Notes under the pieces: model-generated
Database searches by the model: none
What the model was told of the DNA's origin: nothing
The model's input: only the letters and a program-made list of their open reading frames with translations
Shown: positions 27,595 to 36,608 of the stretch, piece after piece
Position numbering within the stretch: position 1 is the first letter of the stretch
Layout of the letters: every line of letters begins with the position of its first letter
Program-made: the position numbers and the translations under genes
From: Flavobacterium aurantiibacter
Lineage (GTDB): Bacteria > Bacteroidota > Bacteroidia > Flavobacteriales > Flavobacteriaceae
Direction of reading: 5' to 3'
Assembly (NCBI RefSeq): GCF_002251775.1
Contig: NZ_NOXX01000195.1
Location: 1-50,433, forward strand
DNA length: 50,433 nt

Positions 27595-28700
27595 ATCTCT
27601 AATGTTTCTTTAAATTCTTTAAATTGAATCTGTGCATCAAAAGATTGCTTGGCAAACGCAGCGAATTTACTGTTAATTTTTTTGTCGAAGATTCCTTGAA
27701 TGACGTTTACAGCTTCATCAGGATTATAGGGATCGAACAAACAACTTGTTGTATCTTCTGGTAAGCATTCCTTGATAGGAGGAATATTGGATGCTGCAAT
27801 TGGTAAACCTGCCGCCATTGCTTCTATTAGAGAATTTGGTTGGCCCTCGGTGACTGATGGAAAGAAAAAGATATCGAACGACTTTAAAAAATCAGGCACA
27901 TCTGAACGATAACCGAATAAAATTATATTCTTAGCAATACCAAGATTGGCAATTTCGGGTAATAGTTTGTCGGTTTCATTTCCTATCAGAACAAAAAACA
28001 CGTTTGAGTTTTCGGCAATAATTTTCGCTGCAACCTGTAGTAAAAAACTATGGTTCTTTGCAGGCGCAACACGCCCTGTATGGCCAACTAATATGCCGTC
28101 TGTGGGCAAACCTAATTTAGCTCTTAGTAGTTTTTTCTCCTCAAGGGAGATCGATCTGTAATCATCTAAATTGATTCCGTTTCGAATTACTTTAAAACGT
28201 TTATCCGTTTCATAATAATTTGAAAAAAAGAAATCTAGTGCAGCCTTAGAGTTGGCAAAAATAGCTGTGCTAAAATTTCGCACTAAAAAATTCAAAAAGT
28301 TGGTGTATGCCAATCGGAACCAAGAGAGAGCAAAGTGATGGCTGCCTTGCCTGTAAAAGGCAATTCGATTTTTAGTGCGTGCTAGTTTAGCCAAAAGCAT
28401 CGGTATTCCGGCAAAGTTGGCATTAAAATCGCAAATGGTATCGAATTTATTTGACTTAAAGAATTGAAAATATGAATACATATTTTTGAAAGAAAAATAA
28501 CCCAACGGTTTGTAGATTAACTTGGCTCTTGTTGTCAGATAGTCGCTATGTAATTCTCCCGGGGTAGAGCTTCTAACAACAATCGTAACCTCTAAATTGC
28601 CCTCTAAAAAACTTAAAAATCGCAATAAGTACGTCTCAATACCTCCAGCTTTTGTTGAAGGAATTAAAAAACAAACTTTTTTTTTGGTCATTTTCTCCAT
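27591..28700 (-). CDS. GT4 glycosyltransferase
   Basis: A 369-residue enzyme with a glycine-rich acceptor loop (PSTKAGGIETYLLRF) and a GT4 donor domain (GHTGRVAPAKNHSFLL, E-x7-E in VTEGQPNSLIEAMAAGLP). The start may be ATG 28700 (MEKMTKKK) or the internal ATG three codons later. The stop overlaps the next start in an ATGA-type arrangement. The specific sugar is not predictable. Confidence 0.89.
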   Translation of the reverse strand: MEKMTKKKVCFLIPSTKAGGIETYLLRFLSFLEGNLEVTIVVRSSTPGELHSDYLTTRAKLIYKPLGYFSFKNMYSYFQFFKSNKFDTICDFNANFAGIPMLLAKLARTKNRIAFYRQGSHHFALSWFRLAYTNFLNFLVRNFSTAIFANSKAALDFFFSNYYETDKRFKVIRNGINLDDYRSISLEEKKLLRAKLGLPTDGILVGHTGRVAPAKNHSFLLQVAAKIIAENSNVFFVLIGNETDKLLPEIANLGIAKNIILFGYRSDVPDFLKSFDIFFFPSVTEGQPNSLIEAMAAGLPIAASNIPPIKECLPEDTTSCLFDPYNPDEAVNVIQGIFDKKINSKFAAFAKQSFDAQIQFKEFKETLEI

Positions 28701-28708
28701 AAGCTAAA

Positions 28709-30604
28709 TCACGACATCCATTTGGCATACCACATCTGAAACATAAGTAATTTCCATATAAATGTGGTGTGATGAAATTTATTTTTCCTGTAATCTTTTA
28801 TGCATTCAGACACGAATGGGACGTTGAACAATCCTGATTGTGCTAGTGCTTTGTCTGATAAAAATTCATCAAGTAGAAACGTCAGATCTTTTCGCAGCCA
28901 TCTAGCTATTGGGATCGAGAAACCTGTTTTTGGGCGGTCCATTAACGTTTCAGGAACATATTGATGAGCAATATCTTTCAATATCTTTTTCGACCGTTCG
29001 TTGTCAAATTTATAATGCAGTGGAAGCTGAGCGGCAAACTCTATCAATCTGTGATCCAATAACGGCTCACGGCCTTCTAACGAAACCGACATGGTTGCTC
29101 TATCAACTTTTACTAAAATATCATTTTGCAGATAAGTGTTAAAATCGATCATCATTTGCATCTCAGCAACTGCCATTTCATCATTAAATTGATCATCGAA
29201 AGCAGTTTTTAGCGAACTAGCCTGCTTTTTTAAAAAACTATTCCGGATGTGTACAGGTAGTGATAGCTGATTTTTGTACAATTGATTAGCAAATTGCAGA
29301 TTGTTTTGATGCACGGCAGATCCGAACCCTTTCAACTGATGCTTTAACTTCGACTTTGAAGCGGGAACAAGTGTAGAAGCCATAGAAAAAGAAGTTCTTA
29401 ACAACGGTTTGATGAAATTAGGGATTAAGGCCACACTTTTCATTGTTTTGTCGTGCTTGCGATATATTGTATATCCCGCAAAAATTTCATCACCTCCGTC
29501 AGCACTCAAAGCAACAGTTACCTGTTTTTTAGCGAAAGCACTCACTAGCATTGTAGGTATAGCGGAACTATCAGCAAAAGGCTCATCGTAAAAAAAGGGC
29601 AATTCCGGTATAATTTCCTGCGCTTCCCTTGTCGTACAATAAAGTTCATGATGATCGGTTCCTATATGTTTGGCAATTTCCTTTGCAAAAGGAGCCTCAT
29701 TATTACCCTCCTGAAAACCTATCGTAAATGTTTTAAGCTTTTGATCTCTGTTACTTTGCAATATCGCTGCTACAGAGGTACTGTCATATCCCCCGCTGAG
29801 AAAAACTCCCACGGGAACATCTGCAACCATGCGGTAATTACAAGCTGAAACTAGCAATTCATGTGTATGATTTTTAGCTTCTTGATAACTTAAATCTAAT
29901 TTAGGTTTGTCATAAAATGTGTTTATTTTCCAGTACTGTTCAACTGTGAACGTTAATGTTTCCGTGTTTAAAATCTCTAAACTGCCGGCTTCAATTTTTC
30001 TGACATATTTAAAAATGCAATAAGGCGTAGGGACGTAACCAAAATCAAAAAAAGCGGTAACGGCTGATTCAGACAAAGTTTTATCAAAATCGGGGAACTT
30101 ATGAAACGCTTTAATCTCTGAGGCAAATAATAAAACATTATCTTTTTGATAAATAAATAACGGTTTAACTCCAGCTCTGTCTCTCATAAAATAGACATTC
30201 CCTGTAGAATAATCGTGAATTACTATCGCAAACATGCCAATAAATCTGTGAACACATTTAGTGCCCCACTCCAAAAAACTGTGTAAGATTACTTCTGTAT
30301 CACTCTTTGTTTTAAAGACATGTCCTAGATTTTCAAGTTCTGCTTTTATTTCTTCATGATTGTAAATCTCACCATTAAACACGCAATTCAGCTGCTCAAA
30401 TGCCATCGGCTGATGTCCGTTTGAAGTTAAGTCAATAATTGAAAGACGTGCTTGTGCAAAACCTATAACTAAGTGATCTTTAATTTTATATAATTCAACC
30501 CCTTTATCATCAGGACCGCGATGATTCAATTGACCAACCATTTGATCTAGAACTTCTACTGTAAAGTGTCTGTTATTGCCAATAAATCCTGTTATTCCGC
30601 ACAT
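28709..30604 (-). CDS. asnB: AsnB-type glutamine-dependent amidotransferase
   Basis: This 631-residue cytoplasmic enzyme has an N-terminal Ntn glutaminase (nucleophile Cys2 in MCGITGFIG; NHRGPDDKG; CVFNGEIYNH) and a C-terminal ATP-binding synthetase (P-loop SGGYDSTSVAA; SADGGDEIFAGY). In polysaccharide loci such proteins are thought to amidate the carboxyl group of uronic acids (uronamides) instead of making asparagine. The UDP-GalNAcA-type pathway encoded at 44.8-47.0 kb would supply such a substrate. The start overlaps the end of the preceding gene by 13 bases. Whether it acts on the sugar nucleotide or the lipid-linked sugar is unknown. Confidence 0.92.
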   Translation of the reverse strand: MCGITGFIGNNRHFTVEVLDQMVGQLNHRGPDDKGVELYKIKDHLVIGFAQARLSIIDLTSNGHQPMAFEQLNCVFNGEIYNHEEIKAELENLGHVFKTKSDTEVILHSFLEWGTKCVHRFIGMFAIVIHDYSTGNVYFMRDRAGVKPLFIYQKDNVLLFASEIKAFHKFPDFDKTLSESAVTAFFDFGYVPTPYCIFKYVRKIEAGSLEILNTETLTFTVEQYWKINTFYDKPKLDLSYQEAKNHTHELLVSACNYRMVADVPVGVFLSGGYDSTSVAAILQSNRDQKLKTFTIGFQEGNNEAPFAKEIAKHIGTDHHELYCTTREAQEIIPELPFFYDEPFADSSAIPTMLVSAFAKKQVTVALSADGGDEIFAGYTIYRKHDKTMKSVALIPNFIKPLLRTSFSMASTLVPASKSKLKHQLKGFGSAVHQNNLQFANQLYKNQLSLPVHIRNSFLKKQASSLKTAFDDQFNDEMAVAEMQMMIDFNTYLQNDILVKVDRATMSVSLEGREPLLDHRLIEFAAQLPLHYKFDNERSKKILKDIAHQYVPETLMDRPKTGFSIPIARWLRKDLTFLLDEFLSDKALAQSGLFNVPFVSECIKDYRKNKFHHTTFIWKLLMFQMWYAKWMS

Positions 30605-31737
30605 AGTTGTTCTTTATTTATCATTTGACCCAACTCGACAGTGCTTAAGAAAACAACGTCTGGCCATTTTTTTAAGATTTTCTCGAGTAAATTATTGAGT
30701 AAGACAAGGTTCTTTTCTCGGTTTTTTGGCTGTAAAGAACCAATGTAGTTTAAACGATGTGAACTTATTATAGCTGGAGTTCTAAATCTAAATGCTCTTT
30801 CAATTTGTTTTAACGCATTTTCAACGACGTTTTCAGAGTACTTTTCAGTAGGTTCAAAAGAAACATTTCGCACTAAATACCTCTGTTTTAATGCGTTTTG
30901 TTGTCCAGTATAATGATATTTTTTTTTGTAAGCTTTTCGCGATTCAATTGGAATTCGTTGTACAGTGCTGCCTTGAATGAAGTCAATTCCATTCGTTTTA
31001 CAAATCAACTCAAGATTGGGATGCCAAGTGTAGCAAGGAGCTATAAAAGATCGCGAATGATAGCCCCAAGTATTTTTAAAAATTTGTTGTGCTTGAGAGA
31101 TAATTTGCTCAAAGTTGTGCGTATCACTGATCAATAACTCCTGCCCGAAAGCGTCTAGATTGTCGGATTTTCCACTAACAACACCTGTTTTCGTAACCGA
31201 GAACATATTGTTTTCGAATGCAGCCATGGCAGCTGGCTCTCGATTTCGCAACTTCTTAAACCAAGAAGTCAAATTAATGTGTTCGCGACCGTGAAGCTGC
31301 ATGCAAAAAATTTTCTCATCAACACCTTGCTTCATTAGCATGAGCGTATTTTTTGAATCATTATATTGACCTAAGGTTTGATCAAATGTCTCGTAGTAGT
31401 ACTTTGAATAATCTGACTGTTTTATCTTATTAAAATCTGGATTACAAACTATTTGATTCATCGTAAAAATCGGATGATTCCCACGACTATCTTTTCGGCT
31501 AAGCAACACATTTGCAAGTTCGGTAATATCCGAATCATTTTCAATACGGTCATTTCTGTTGTAGGGACATAAATCAACTTTATAACCGCGTTTTAACAAA
31601 TTATTGTAAGCATCCTTTGAATACATACGAGTGCTTCCCCAATCATCACTTTCAAAAACGATAACTTTAGCCCGTATTTTTTCTCCTAAAAAATTGATTG
31701 CTGAAGAAATTGTCGTGTCTTTTAGCTTGTTTATCAT
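30592..31737 (-). CDS. CE4-like (polysaccharide deacetylase-related) protein, tandem copy B
   Basis: From ATG 31737 (overlapping the preceding TGA as ATGA) the protein has 381 residues; the frame extends further upstream but inside its neighbour. Motifs shared with copy A are FESDDWGS (acidic pair Asp31-Asp32), LHGREHIN (His149-x3-His153), FIAPCYTW and ISSHRLN. Their order resembles the metal-binding and catalytic motifs of NodB/CE4 deacetylases, although the family is divergent and I do not claim activity. It could deacetylate a lipid-linked or polymer sugar. No signal peptide is seen, so a cytoplasmic-face role is implied. Confidence 0.75.
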   Translation of the reverse strand: MINKLKDTTISSAINFLGEKIRAKVIVFESDDWGSTRMYSKDAYNNLLKRGYKVDLCPYNRNDRIENDSDITELANVLLSRKDSRGNHPIFTMNQIVCNPDFNKIKQSDYSKYYYETFDQTLGQYNDSKNTLMLMKQGVDEKIFCMQLHGREHINLTSWFKKLRNREPAAMAAFENNMFSVTKTGVVSGKSDNLDAFGQELLISDTHNFEQIISQAQQIFKNTWGYHSRSFIAPCYTWHPNLELICKTNGIDFIQGSTVQRIPIESRKAYKKKYHYTGQQNALKQRYLVRNVSFEPTEKYSENVVENALKQIERAFRFRTPAIISSHRLNYIGSLQPKNREKNLVLLNNLLEKILKKWPDVVFLSTVELGQMINKEQLCAE

Positions 31738-32852
31738 GACTTTTTGCTTTGTATGTAATCCCCTAATTCTGTTGAGGTCATAAACTCTACATCCGGCCAT
31801 TTTTTGACTATTCGTCTCAAGAGCTGTTTCAGGCTGTCGAGTGAGTTGTTTCTGTTTTCTTCATTAAGACCGCCGATAAAGTTAACTCGATGCGTACTTA
31901 TTATTGCGGGTTTAAAACAAGTGAATGCCAAATTAATATCGTCCAGACACTTACCTATTTCGTCGCCTTTAGCCGCTGTCGGTTCAAAAAATGCATTCCT
32001 AGTAAGATACGTTTGTTTACTACTATTACGCATACCGATATATCGATAATGTTTTTTTATTCTTCCTTCGCCCAACACTTCGGCGTGCACCTTCGATGTT
32101 GATACATACTCAATTCCACACTTCGCAGCGACAGTTAACAATGAGTCGTTAATAGGTCCATTAGGTGGTACGAAGAATCGAGCTTTTCTACCATGAATTT
32201 CTTCAAATAGTTTTAATCCATCTTCGATAACTTCCATTTGAGTAGCTAAGTCTGAATTGAATTCTAAATCGAATGCCGCTTGAAAAGTTTTAATTCTTTT
32301 ATTCGAAGTAATGTTGTAACCCCACAGACCTTCATCGAAGGCGGTCCGTGCTTCATGATCATGATCCTGCAATGCTCTCATCCATGAAGATATATTCAAA
32401 TGCTCACGGCCATGGAATTCAGGAACAAAAACTCCCGCATCAAAACCTTGTTTCCATAACGGGAAAGCGTCTTCTTTTCCATATCGTTTCAAGGTGGTAG
32501 TGAAAGGCTCATAATAATAATTAGAGAATCCAGATTCTCTAATCTTAACAAAATCTGGATTTGCTACGAGGCTTACAGCAGTTAATTTTGCAGATTCTCC
32601 ACGTGAATTTTTAACAGATGATAAGCATTCGAACAGAGCCTCTAAATCTTGTTTAGAAGCTAAAGTGTCGTATTTATTGTATCTACCCCCGGCACCACTC
32701 CCAAGATCAAAACCTGCGGCAATTAAGTTGTCGTAAGATTTGGAAGAAGGCATCCTGATGCTTCCCCAGTCGTCTGATTCTAAAACTACAATCTTTTTAG
32801 TGGTGAGAAAACCTGGTAGATTAGCTATTATCTTTGAAAATTTTTTGATCAT
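31734..32852 (-). CDS. CE4-like (polysaccharide deacetylase-related) protein, tandem copy A
   Basis: A 372-residue protein clearly homologous to its downstream neighbour along its length: LESDDWGS (Asp27-Asp28), VANPDFVKI, FHGREHLN (His147-x3-His151), FFVPPNGP, IISTHRVN (His321) and a similar C-terminus (KKWPDVEFMTSTELG). The two genes overlap by 4 bases and probably arose by tandem duplication; they are now well diverged. As in copy B, the motif order suggests a divergent CE4 hydrolase. Two copies may act on two different sugars or form a heteromer. Confidence 0.75.
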   Translation of the reverse strand: MIKKFSKIIANLPGFLTTKKIVVLESDDWGSIRMPSSKSYDNLIAAGFDLGSGAGGRYNKYDTLASKQDLEALFECLSSVKNSRGESAKLTAVSLVANPDFVKIRESGFSNYYYEPFTTTLKRYGKEDAFPLWKQGFDAGVFVPEFHGREHLNISSWMRALQDHDHEARTAFDEGLWGYNITSNKRIKTFQAAFDLEFNSDLATQMEVIEDGLKLFEEIHGRKARFFVPPNGPINDSLLTVAAKCGIEYVSTSKVHAEVLGEGRIKKHYRYIGMRNSSKQTYLTRNAFFEPTAAKGDEIGKCLDDINLAFTCFKPAIISTHRVNFIGGLNEENRNNSLDSLKQLLRRIVKKWPDVEFMTSTELGDYIQSKKS

Positions 32853-32856
32853 ATTT

Positions 32857-34149
32857 TTATAAAATTAAATCAATTACATCTCTGATGGAATAAGTTTCAT
32901 CGGCAAAAAGCACTGTAACTGGCGCTACAATTGTATAAAAACTTGTCATAATCAAAAAGTTAGATACAAAATAAACCATCTTAGGAAAGAATATTAATAT
33001 TCCAACACCAACAAAAAATCTTTTTCTTGCTGTGGAAGCAGTTAAACTAAATTGACCTCTGATAGCAAGCAAGACGATTACTGCTAGAATGAAGGTTGCT
33101 GCATTTGCCATTGTCCTACTGTAAAATGTGTATATAAAGCTACCAAAGTTAGCAGTTGTAGCTATTAAAATTGCTGTTATTGCCAAGCCATATTCGACTT
33201 CTGTCAAAACAGACTTATCGAGCATTTTAAAAGCTATCAGAAAAAAAATGAAATAAATAGTACCATAAAACACCGATTCAGTTTTTCCATATTTAAGATA
33301 CCAGACAGACTCAGACTTTTGTATTCTATCAAGTACCGGATCAAAGGCGACTCCTTTGTTTACCCTGTAGTAAGAATTTAGTTTTGTTCTTGTTAAATCA
33401 GACTGCGATGCTTGTTCAGAAATTGCGATTGTATTGACATTAGTGGCGAAGGAAACTAAATATATAAGGATGAAAAAGTACTTATTTACCGATTTTAGTA
33501 AAAATGCCAAGATTACAGGAATTACAACGATAAAGTACATAAAATGGAAAAATGTAGATAATAATGCAAGAGCTAAAAACTTCTTTTGTTTTGTTTGGTA
33601 AAAACTGAACACACCATTAAACAAAACCCACATTCCAGTCCAAGAACGGATACTTTGCATCGTATCGTAACTTCTGTGAATTGCGAATGTGATGATTAAC
33701 AAGATAATTATTCCGCTCACTTTCTCCACTCCTTCAAGATTGACAACCTTTAATACAGCGCTGCCATAAAAATATCCGAAAACTAGCCCAACTATTAAAA
33801 AAAGCACTATCGGGCTTTGAAATAATCCTCCCGCGATGGAATAAATTGTTAGAATGTAGAAGTCTGTAGCACTATCATCTAAAGGTTTTAATAGGATAAT
33901 CGAAATTAATTTTTGAAAAAAATCAGAGATAGTAATATCGTAGAATTCTTTTAAATTTTGAGCATGAGTTGCTCCATCCGATCCTTCTTTAAGATTTATC
34001 GTAAATCCATAGAGACCGCCGAAAAGAGTAAAAATTGCCAGTTTCCCTTTTCTGTTCAGGTTTTTTATGCCTACATAAAAACCTAGTAAGGGACTGATAA
34101 AAGTCAATAAATATAAAACACCACGATTTTGCCTCTCAATTGTATTCAT
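32857..34149 (-). CDS. wzy: EpsG/Wzy-like polysaccharide polymerase
   Basis: An inner-membrane protein with about ten or more hydrophobic segments over 430 residues. I chose ATG 34149, which overlaps the preceding stop (TGATG), over the TTG codon before it. A short RSYDTMQSIRSWTGMWVLF stretch and the following FFHFMYFIVVIP fit the Arg- and His-containing pattern of EpsG-type polymerases. It is the only polymerase candidate of the locus and would join repeat units in the periplasm after Wzx flipping. The family assignment rests on topology and context. Confidence 0.72.
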   Translation of the reverse strand: MNTIERQNRGVLYLLTFISPLLGFYVGIKNLNRKGKLAIFTLFGGLYGFTINLKEGSDGATHAQNLKEFYDITISDFFQKLISIILLKPLDDSATDFYILTIYSIAGGLFQSPIVLFLIVGLVFGYFYGSAVLKVVNLEGVEKVSGIIILLIITFAIHRSYDTMQSIRSWTGMWVLFNGVFSFYQTKQKKFLALALLSTFFHFMYFIVVIPVILAFLLKSVNKYFFILIYLVSFATNVNTIAISEQASQSDLTRTKLNSYYRVNKGVAFDPVLDRIQKSESVWYLKYGKTESVFYGTIYFIFFLIAFKMLDKSVLTEVEYGLAITAILIATTANFGSFIYTFYSRTMANAATFILAVIVLLAIRGQFSLTASTARKRFFVGVGILIFFPKMVYFVSNFLIMTSFYTIVAPVTVLFADETYSIRDVIDLIL

Positions 34150-35315
34150 CAAGACCTTTTTAAAATTAAGTATTTTAGGAGGTACTTGTAATTCTTCTTA
34201 ACTAAACTCCAGCGAGTGTTTTTACTGGAAGTAACGTGATGATAGACTTCTTGATATTTGGAAGCTATTAAATCTGTCCCAAAGTAATTTTGAAATAATT
34301 CTAAAGTCTGTTGTTGAACTTGCATGTATAAAGTTCTATCAGCTAAAACTTCTTTCAAAAATGTCTCACTCTCGAAAACTAATTCTTGAGGTAAGATTGT
34401 ACGCTCGGAAAAATTGAATTTAAGAAAATGCTGAAAGTTGTTTTTAGTGACTAAAATGGGTACACTAGCATTTGCAACAGGTGCTAGAGTCGGAATTCCT
34501 AAAGACGCAGCCTCCATAAAACTACGACCTGTTCCAATAGCGAAATCGGCTAGGTAGATGAAATCAGACGCTTTGTACGCCCGTTCATCAGTGATATAAC
34601 TAATTTCTACACCTATTTGACTACCTTTTCTTTCTAAGGCTTCAAAACGCGCTTTATCCTGAACTTTACCCACTACAAAAAGATTAACTTTAAACGAGCT
34701 TTTTAAATCCGTCAGTAAATTAAAGGTATCCCCTAGAGTTTTTTCGTAAGCACCTCCAAGTCTAGAGATCCTTAAAAAATTAATTGAATTAGTTACTTTT
34801 TGTTCCTGTCTCTGATCTTCCTTTAGGACAGTAAGTTTTTGAACACGGTTCGGTATTAAAAAAATATTCTTTTGATTGTAACGACTATTGCTTGCAAACC
34901 AATCTAGATTTTCTACACTAAAAACAACGATTCCATCGGCATGCTGATAATCAGCACCAATTGGATTTCTACCACCGCATTTATTTAAGACGATAGGTAA
35001 ATGAAATAACGCAGGTAATAAGAGCACTTTATTCAATGATTCGGTATCGAAACAGTGAACAACATCAGGCTTAAATGTAAGCGCAACTTTTTTTAATTCG
35101 CTATTAACTTTTGATATTCCTTTGAATCCTTTTGATGTTTGTATATGACTATGAAAATGCGAATTACTTGTAATAACTGGGCTTGCTTTACTTCCAATTG
35201 ATATAACTTTAACCTCATTATCATTTGCCACTTGCTGGCTTATTTGATTTAATGAATGAAAGTGTCCGCCAACACCATTTCCACCATAATTGGAAATTAA
35301 AAATAGTATATTCAT
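34149..35315 (-). CDS. GT4-like glycosyltransferase
   Basis: From ATG 35315 (MNILFLISNYGGNGVGGHF) the protein has 388 residues; the frame extends upstream to 35339 inside murB. The GT-B pattern is visible: a glycine-rich acceptor loop, DVVHCFDTESLNKVL, RISRLGGAYEKTL in the donor domain and a GT4-type TGRSFMEAASLGIPTLAP. It follows the murB-like stop after 4 bases and overlaps the polymerase start by 1 base. As the nearest transferase to the MurA/MurB pair it is a candidate to transfer their product, by position only. Confidence 0.85.
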   Translation of the reverse strand: MNILFLISNYGGNGVGGHFHSLNQISQQVANDNEVKVISIGSKASPVITSNSHFHSHIQTSKGFKGISKVNSELKKVALTFKPDVVHCFDTESLNKVLLLPALFHLPIVLNKCGGRNPIGADYQHADGIVVFSVENLDWFASNSRYNQKNIFLIPNRVQKLTVLKEDQRQEQKVTNSINFLRISRLGGAYEKTLGDTFNLLTDLKSSFKVNLFVVGKVQDKARFEALERKGSQIGVEISYITDERAYKASDFIYLADFAIGTGRSFMEAASLGIPTLAPVANASVPILVTKNNFQHFLKFNFSERTILPQELVFESETFLKEVLADRTLYMQVQQQTLELFQNYFGTDLIASKYQEVYHHVTSSKNTRWSLVKKNYKYLLKYLILKRS

Positions 35316-35319
35316 ATTT

Positions 35320-36177
35320 TTATATAATTCGTTGTTCAATCTCCAAATCTACACCAAATCGCTCCAAAACCTTTGATTTAACGTGTTCTATTACTCCTAG
35401 TATATCCGCTCCAGTAGCATTTCCAACATTAACAATAAACCCCCCGTGTTTTTTAGAAACTTCTGCTCCTCCAATTCTAAAACCTTTCAGTTGCAATTCG
35501 TCGATCATCGGTCCGACGTAAAAACCGGGTGGACGTTTAAATACGCTACCCGCATTCGGAAACTCTTTTGGTTGTTTTGCCCAACGAGCCTCTTTTACAG
35601 AATCCATTTTATTTCGAATGCTATCATAATCAGATGGTTGTAATTTCAACCATGCTTTCAAGACAATTTTCCCTCCTTCTTTTTGGAAAATGCTATTTCG
35701 ATATTGAAAATTAATTTCATCTTTGTGGATTACTTTCAACTCTAAAGTTTTCAAGTCTAGGTATAAAACTTTTACTAGAACATCTTTTATTTCTTCTCCG
35801 CTTGCTCCTGCATTCATCACTACAGCGCCACCAATCGAACTCGGGATATCGTAGAAAATTTCAACTCCAGATAGGCTATTTGCCAAGGCGAACTCACTCA
35901 TTTGAATGGTGCTAACTCCAGCTTCACACATAATAGTGTTGTCCGCTTCCAATTCAATTTTTGAAAAATGCTCGTCTACAATAATAAATTCCTCTTCGTA
36001 ATATGATTTTGACAAAATAATGTTGTAGCCTCCTCCTATGATGTGTCGTGTTTCGGATTGATTAGAAAATAAAGCTACAAAATCTTCGACATTCTCCGGG
36101 AAATACGCTGTTTTACAGAACGCTTTTATTCTATAACTATTAAACTCAGTGAGATCGTGATGAGGAACTACTATCAT
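35320..36177 (-). CDS. murB: MurB-like UDP-N-acetylenolpyruvoylglucosamine reductase
   Basis: This FAD/NADPH enzyme reduces UDP-GlcNAc-enolpyruvate to UDP-MurNAc. The 285 residues contain GGGYNIILS, PSSIGGAVVMNAGASGEEI (FAD site), YRNSIFQ, the catalytic serine in NAGSVFKRP and the C-terminal glutamate in DLEIEQRII, so it looks active and of the short (type II) form. It lies within the polysaccharide locus two genes from a MurA homologue. A role in making UDP-MurNAc, or a related lactyl sugar, for the polysaccharide is more likely than general peptidoglycan supply; that is inference from context. Confidence 0.9.
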   Translation of the reverse strand: MIVVPHHDLTEFNSYRIKAFCKTAYFPENVEDFVALFSNQSETRHIIGGGYNIILSKSYYEEEFIIVDEHFSKIELEADNTIMCEAGVSTIQMSEFALANSLSGVEIFYDIPSSIGGAVVMNAGASGEEIKDVLVKVLYLDLKTLELKVIHKDEINFQYRNSIFQKEGGKIVLKAWLKLQPSDYDSIRNKMDSVKEARWAKQPKEFPNAGSVFKRPPGFYVGPMIDELQLKGFRIGGAEVSKKHGGFIVNVGNATGADILGVIEHVKSKVLERFGVDLEIEQRII

Positions 36178-36239
36178 TACTTTTTACAATTTTAGTTTGT
36201 GTTGTTAGTGGAATTAATGATTCGAGCGGGGTTACCAAT

Positions 36240-36602
36240 CTATGGGTACACTTTTGATTCAGCGCCTTTGCTTCCAAAAGTTACGTGTTGCCAAATCATT
36301 ACATAGTCGCCTATTTCGGTATTTGTTCCAATTACAATTCCAATAGGATGTGGAAAACTTATATTCTTTCCAATTTTCGCGCTGTAAGCAATATCGCAGG
36401 AATACCTTCTGATTTGTCGTCTCTTTAAAAATAAAATTAGTAAGTTATAGATAAAATTTCGGCGTTGCGCCAAATAATTTCCCAACCGATAATTTAACAA
36501 CAATCGAAAGGATTGATTAAAGATAACAACCAATAAAAATTTCGTAAAACCAGTTGCCCGGTAATGCTTCAAGTCGGATTGAATTATTGAAAATAAGTTC
36601 AA
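36240..36602 (-). pseudogene. Truncated serine-acetyltransferase-like hexapeptide protein
   Basis: The 120 residues match the first two thirds of SAT/CysE-like transferases found in polysaccharide loci, up to IGIVIGTNTEIGDYVMIWQH and VTFGSKGAESKVYP, and then stop at TAG (36240-36242). In the same frame directly after the stop, 15 codons read IGNPARIINSTNNTN, which resembles the usual family C-terminus (GNPARII). About 40-50 residues of the beta-helix seem to be missing between these parts, so an internal deletion that created the stop is likely. The catalytic helix is incomplete and activity is doubtful. The gene sits between murA and murB. Confidence 0.7.
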
Positions 36603-36608
36603 AGATGA

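Noticed and set aside
28709..30604. Asparagine synthetase for amino-acid biosynthesis
   Set aside because: Sequence alone cannot exclude it, but overlap with glycan genes and the uronate pathways make uronamide formation more likely.
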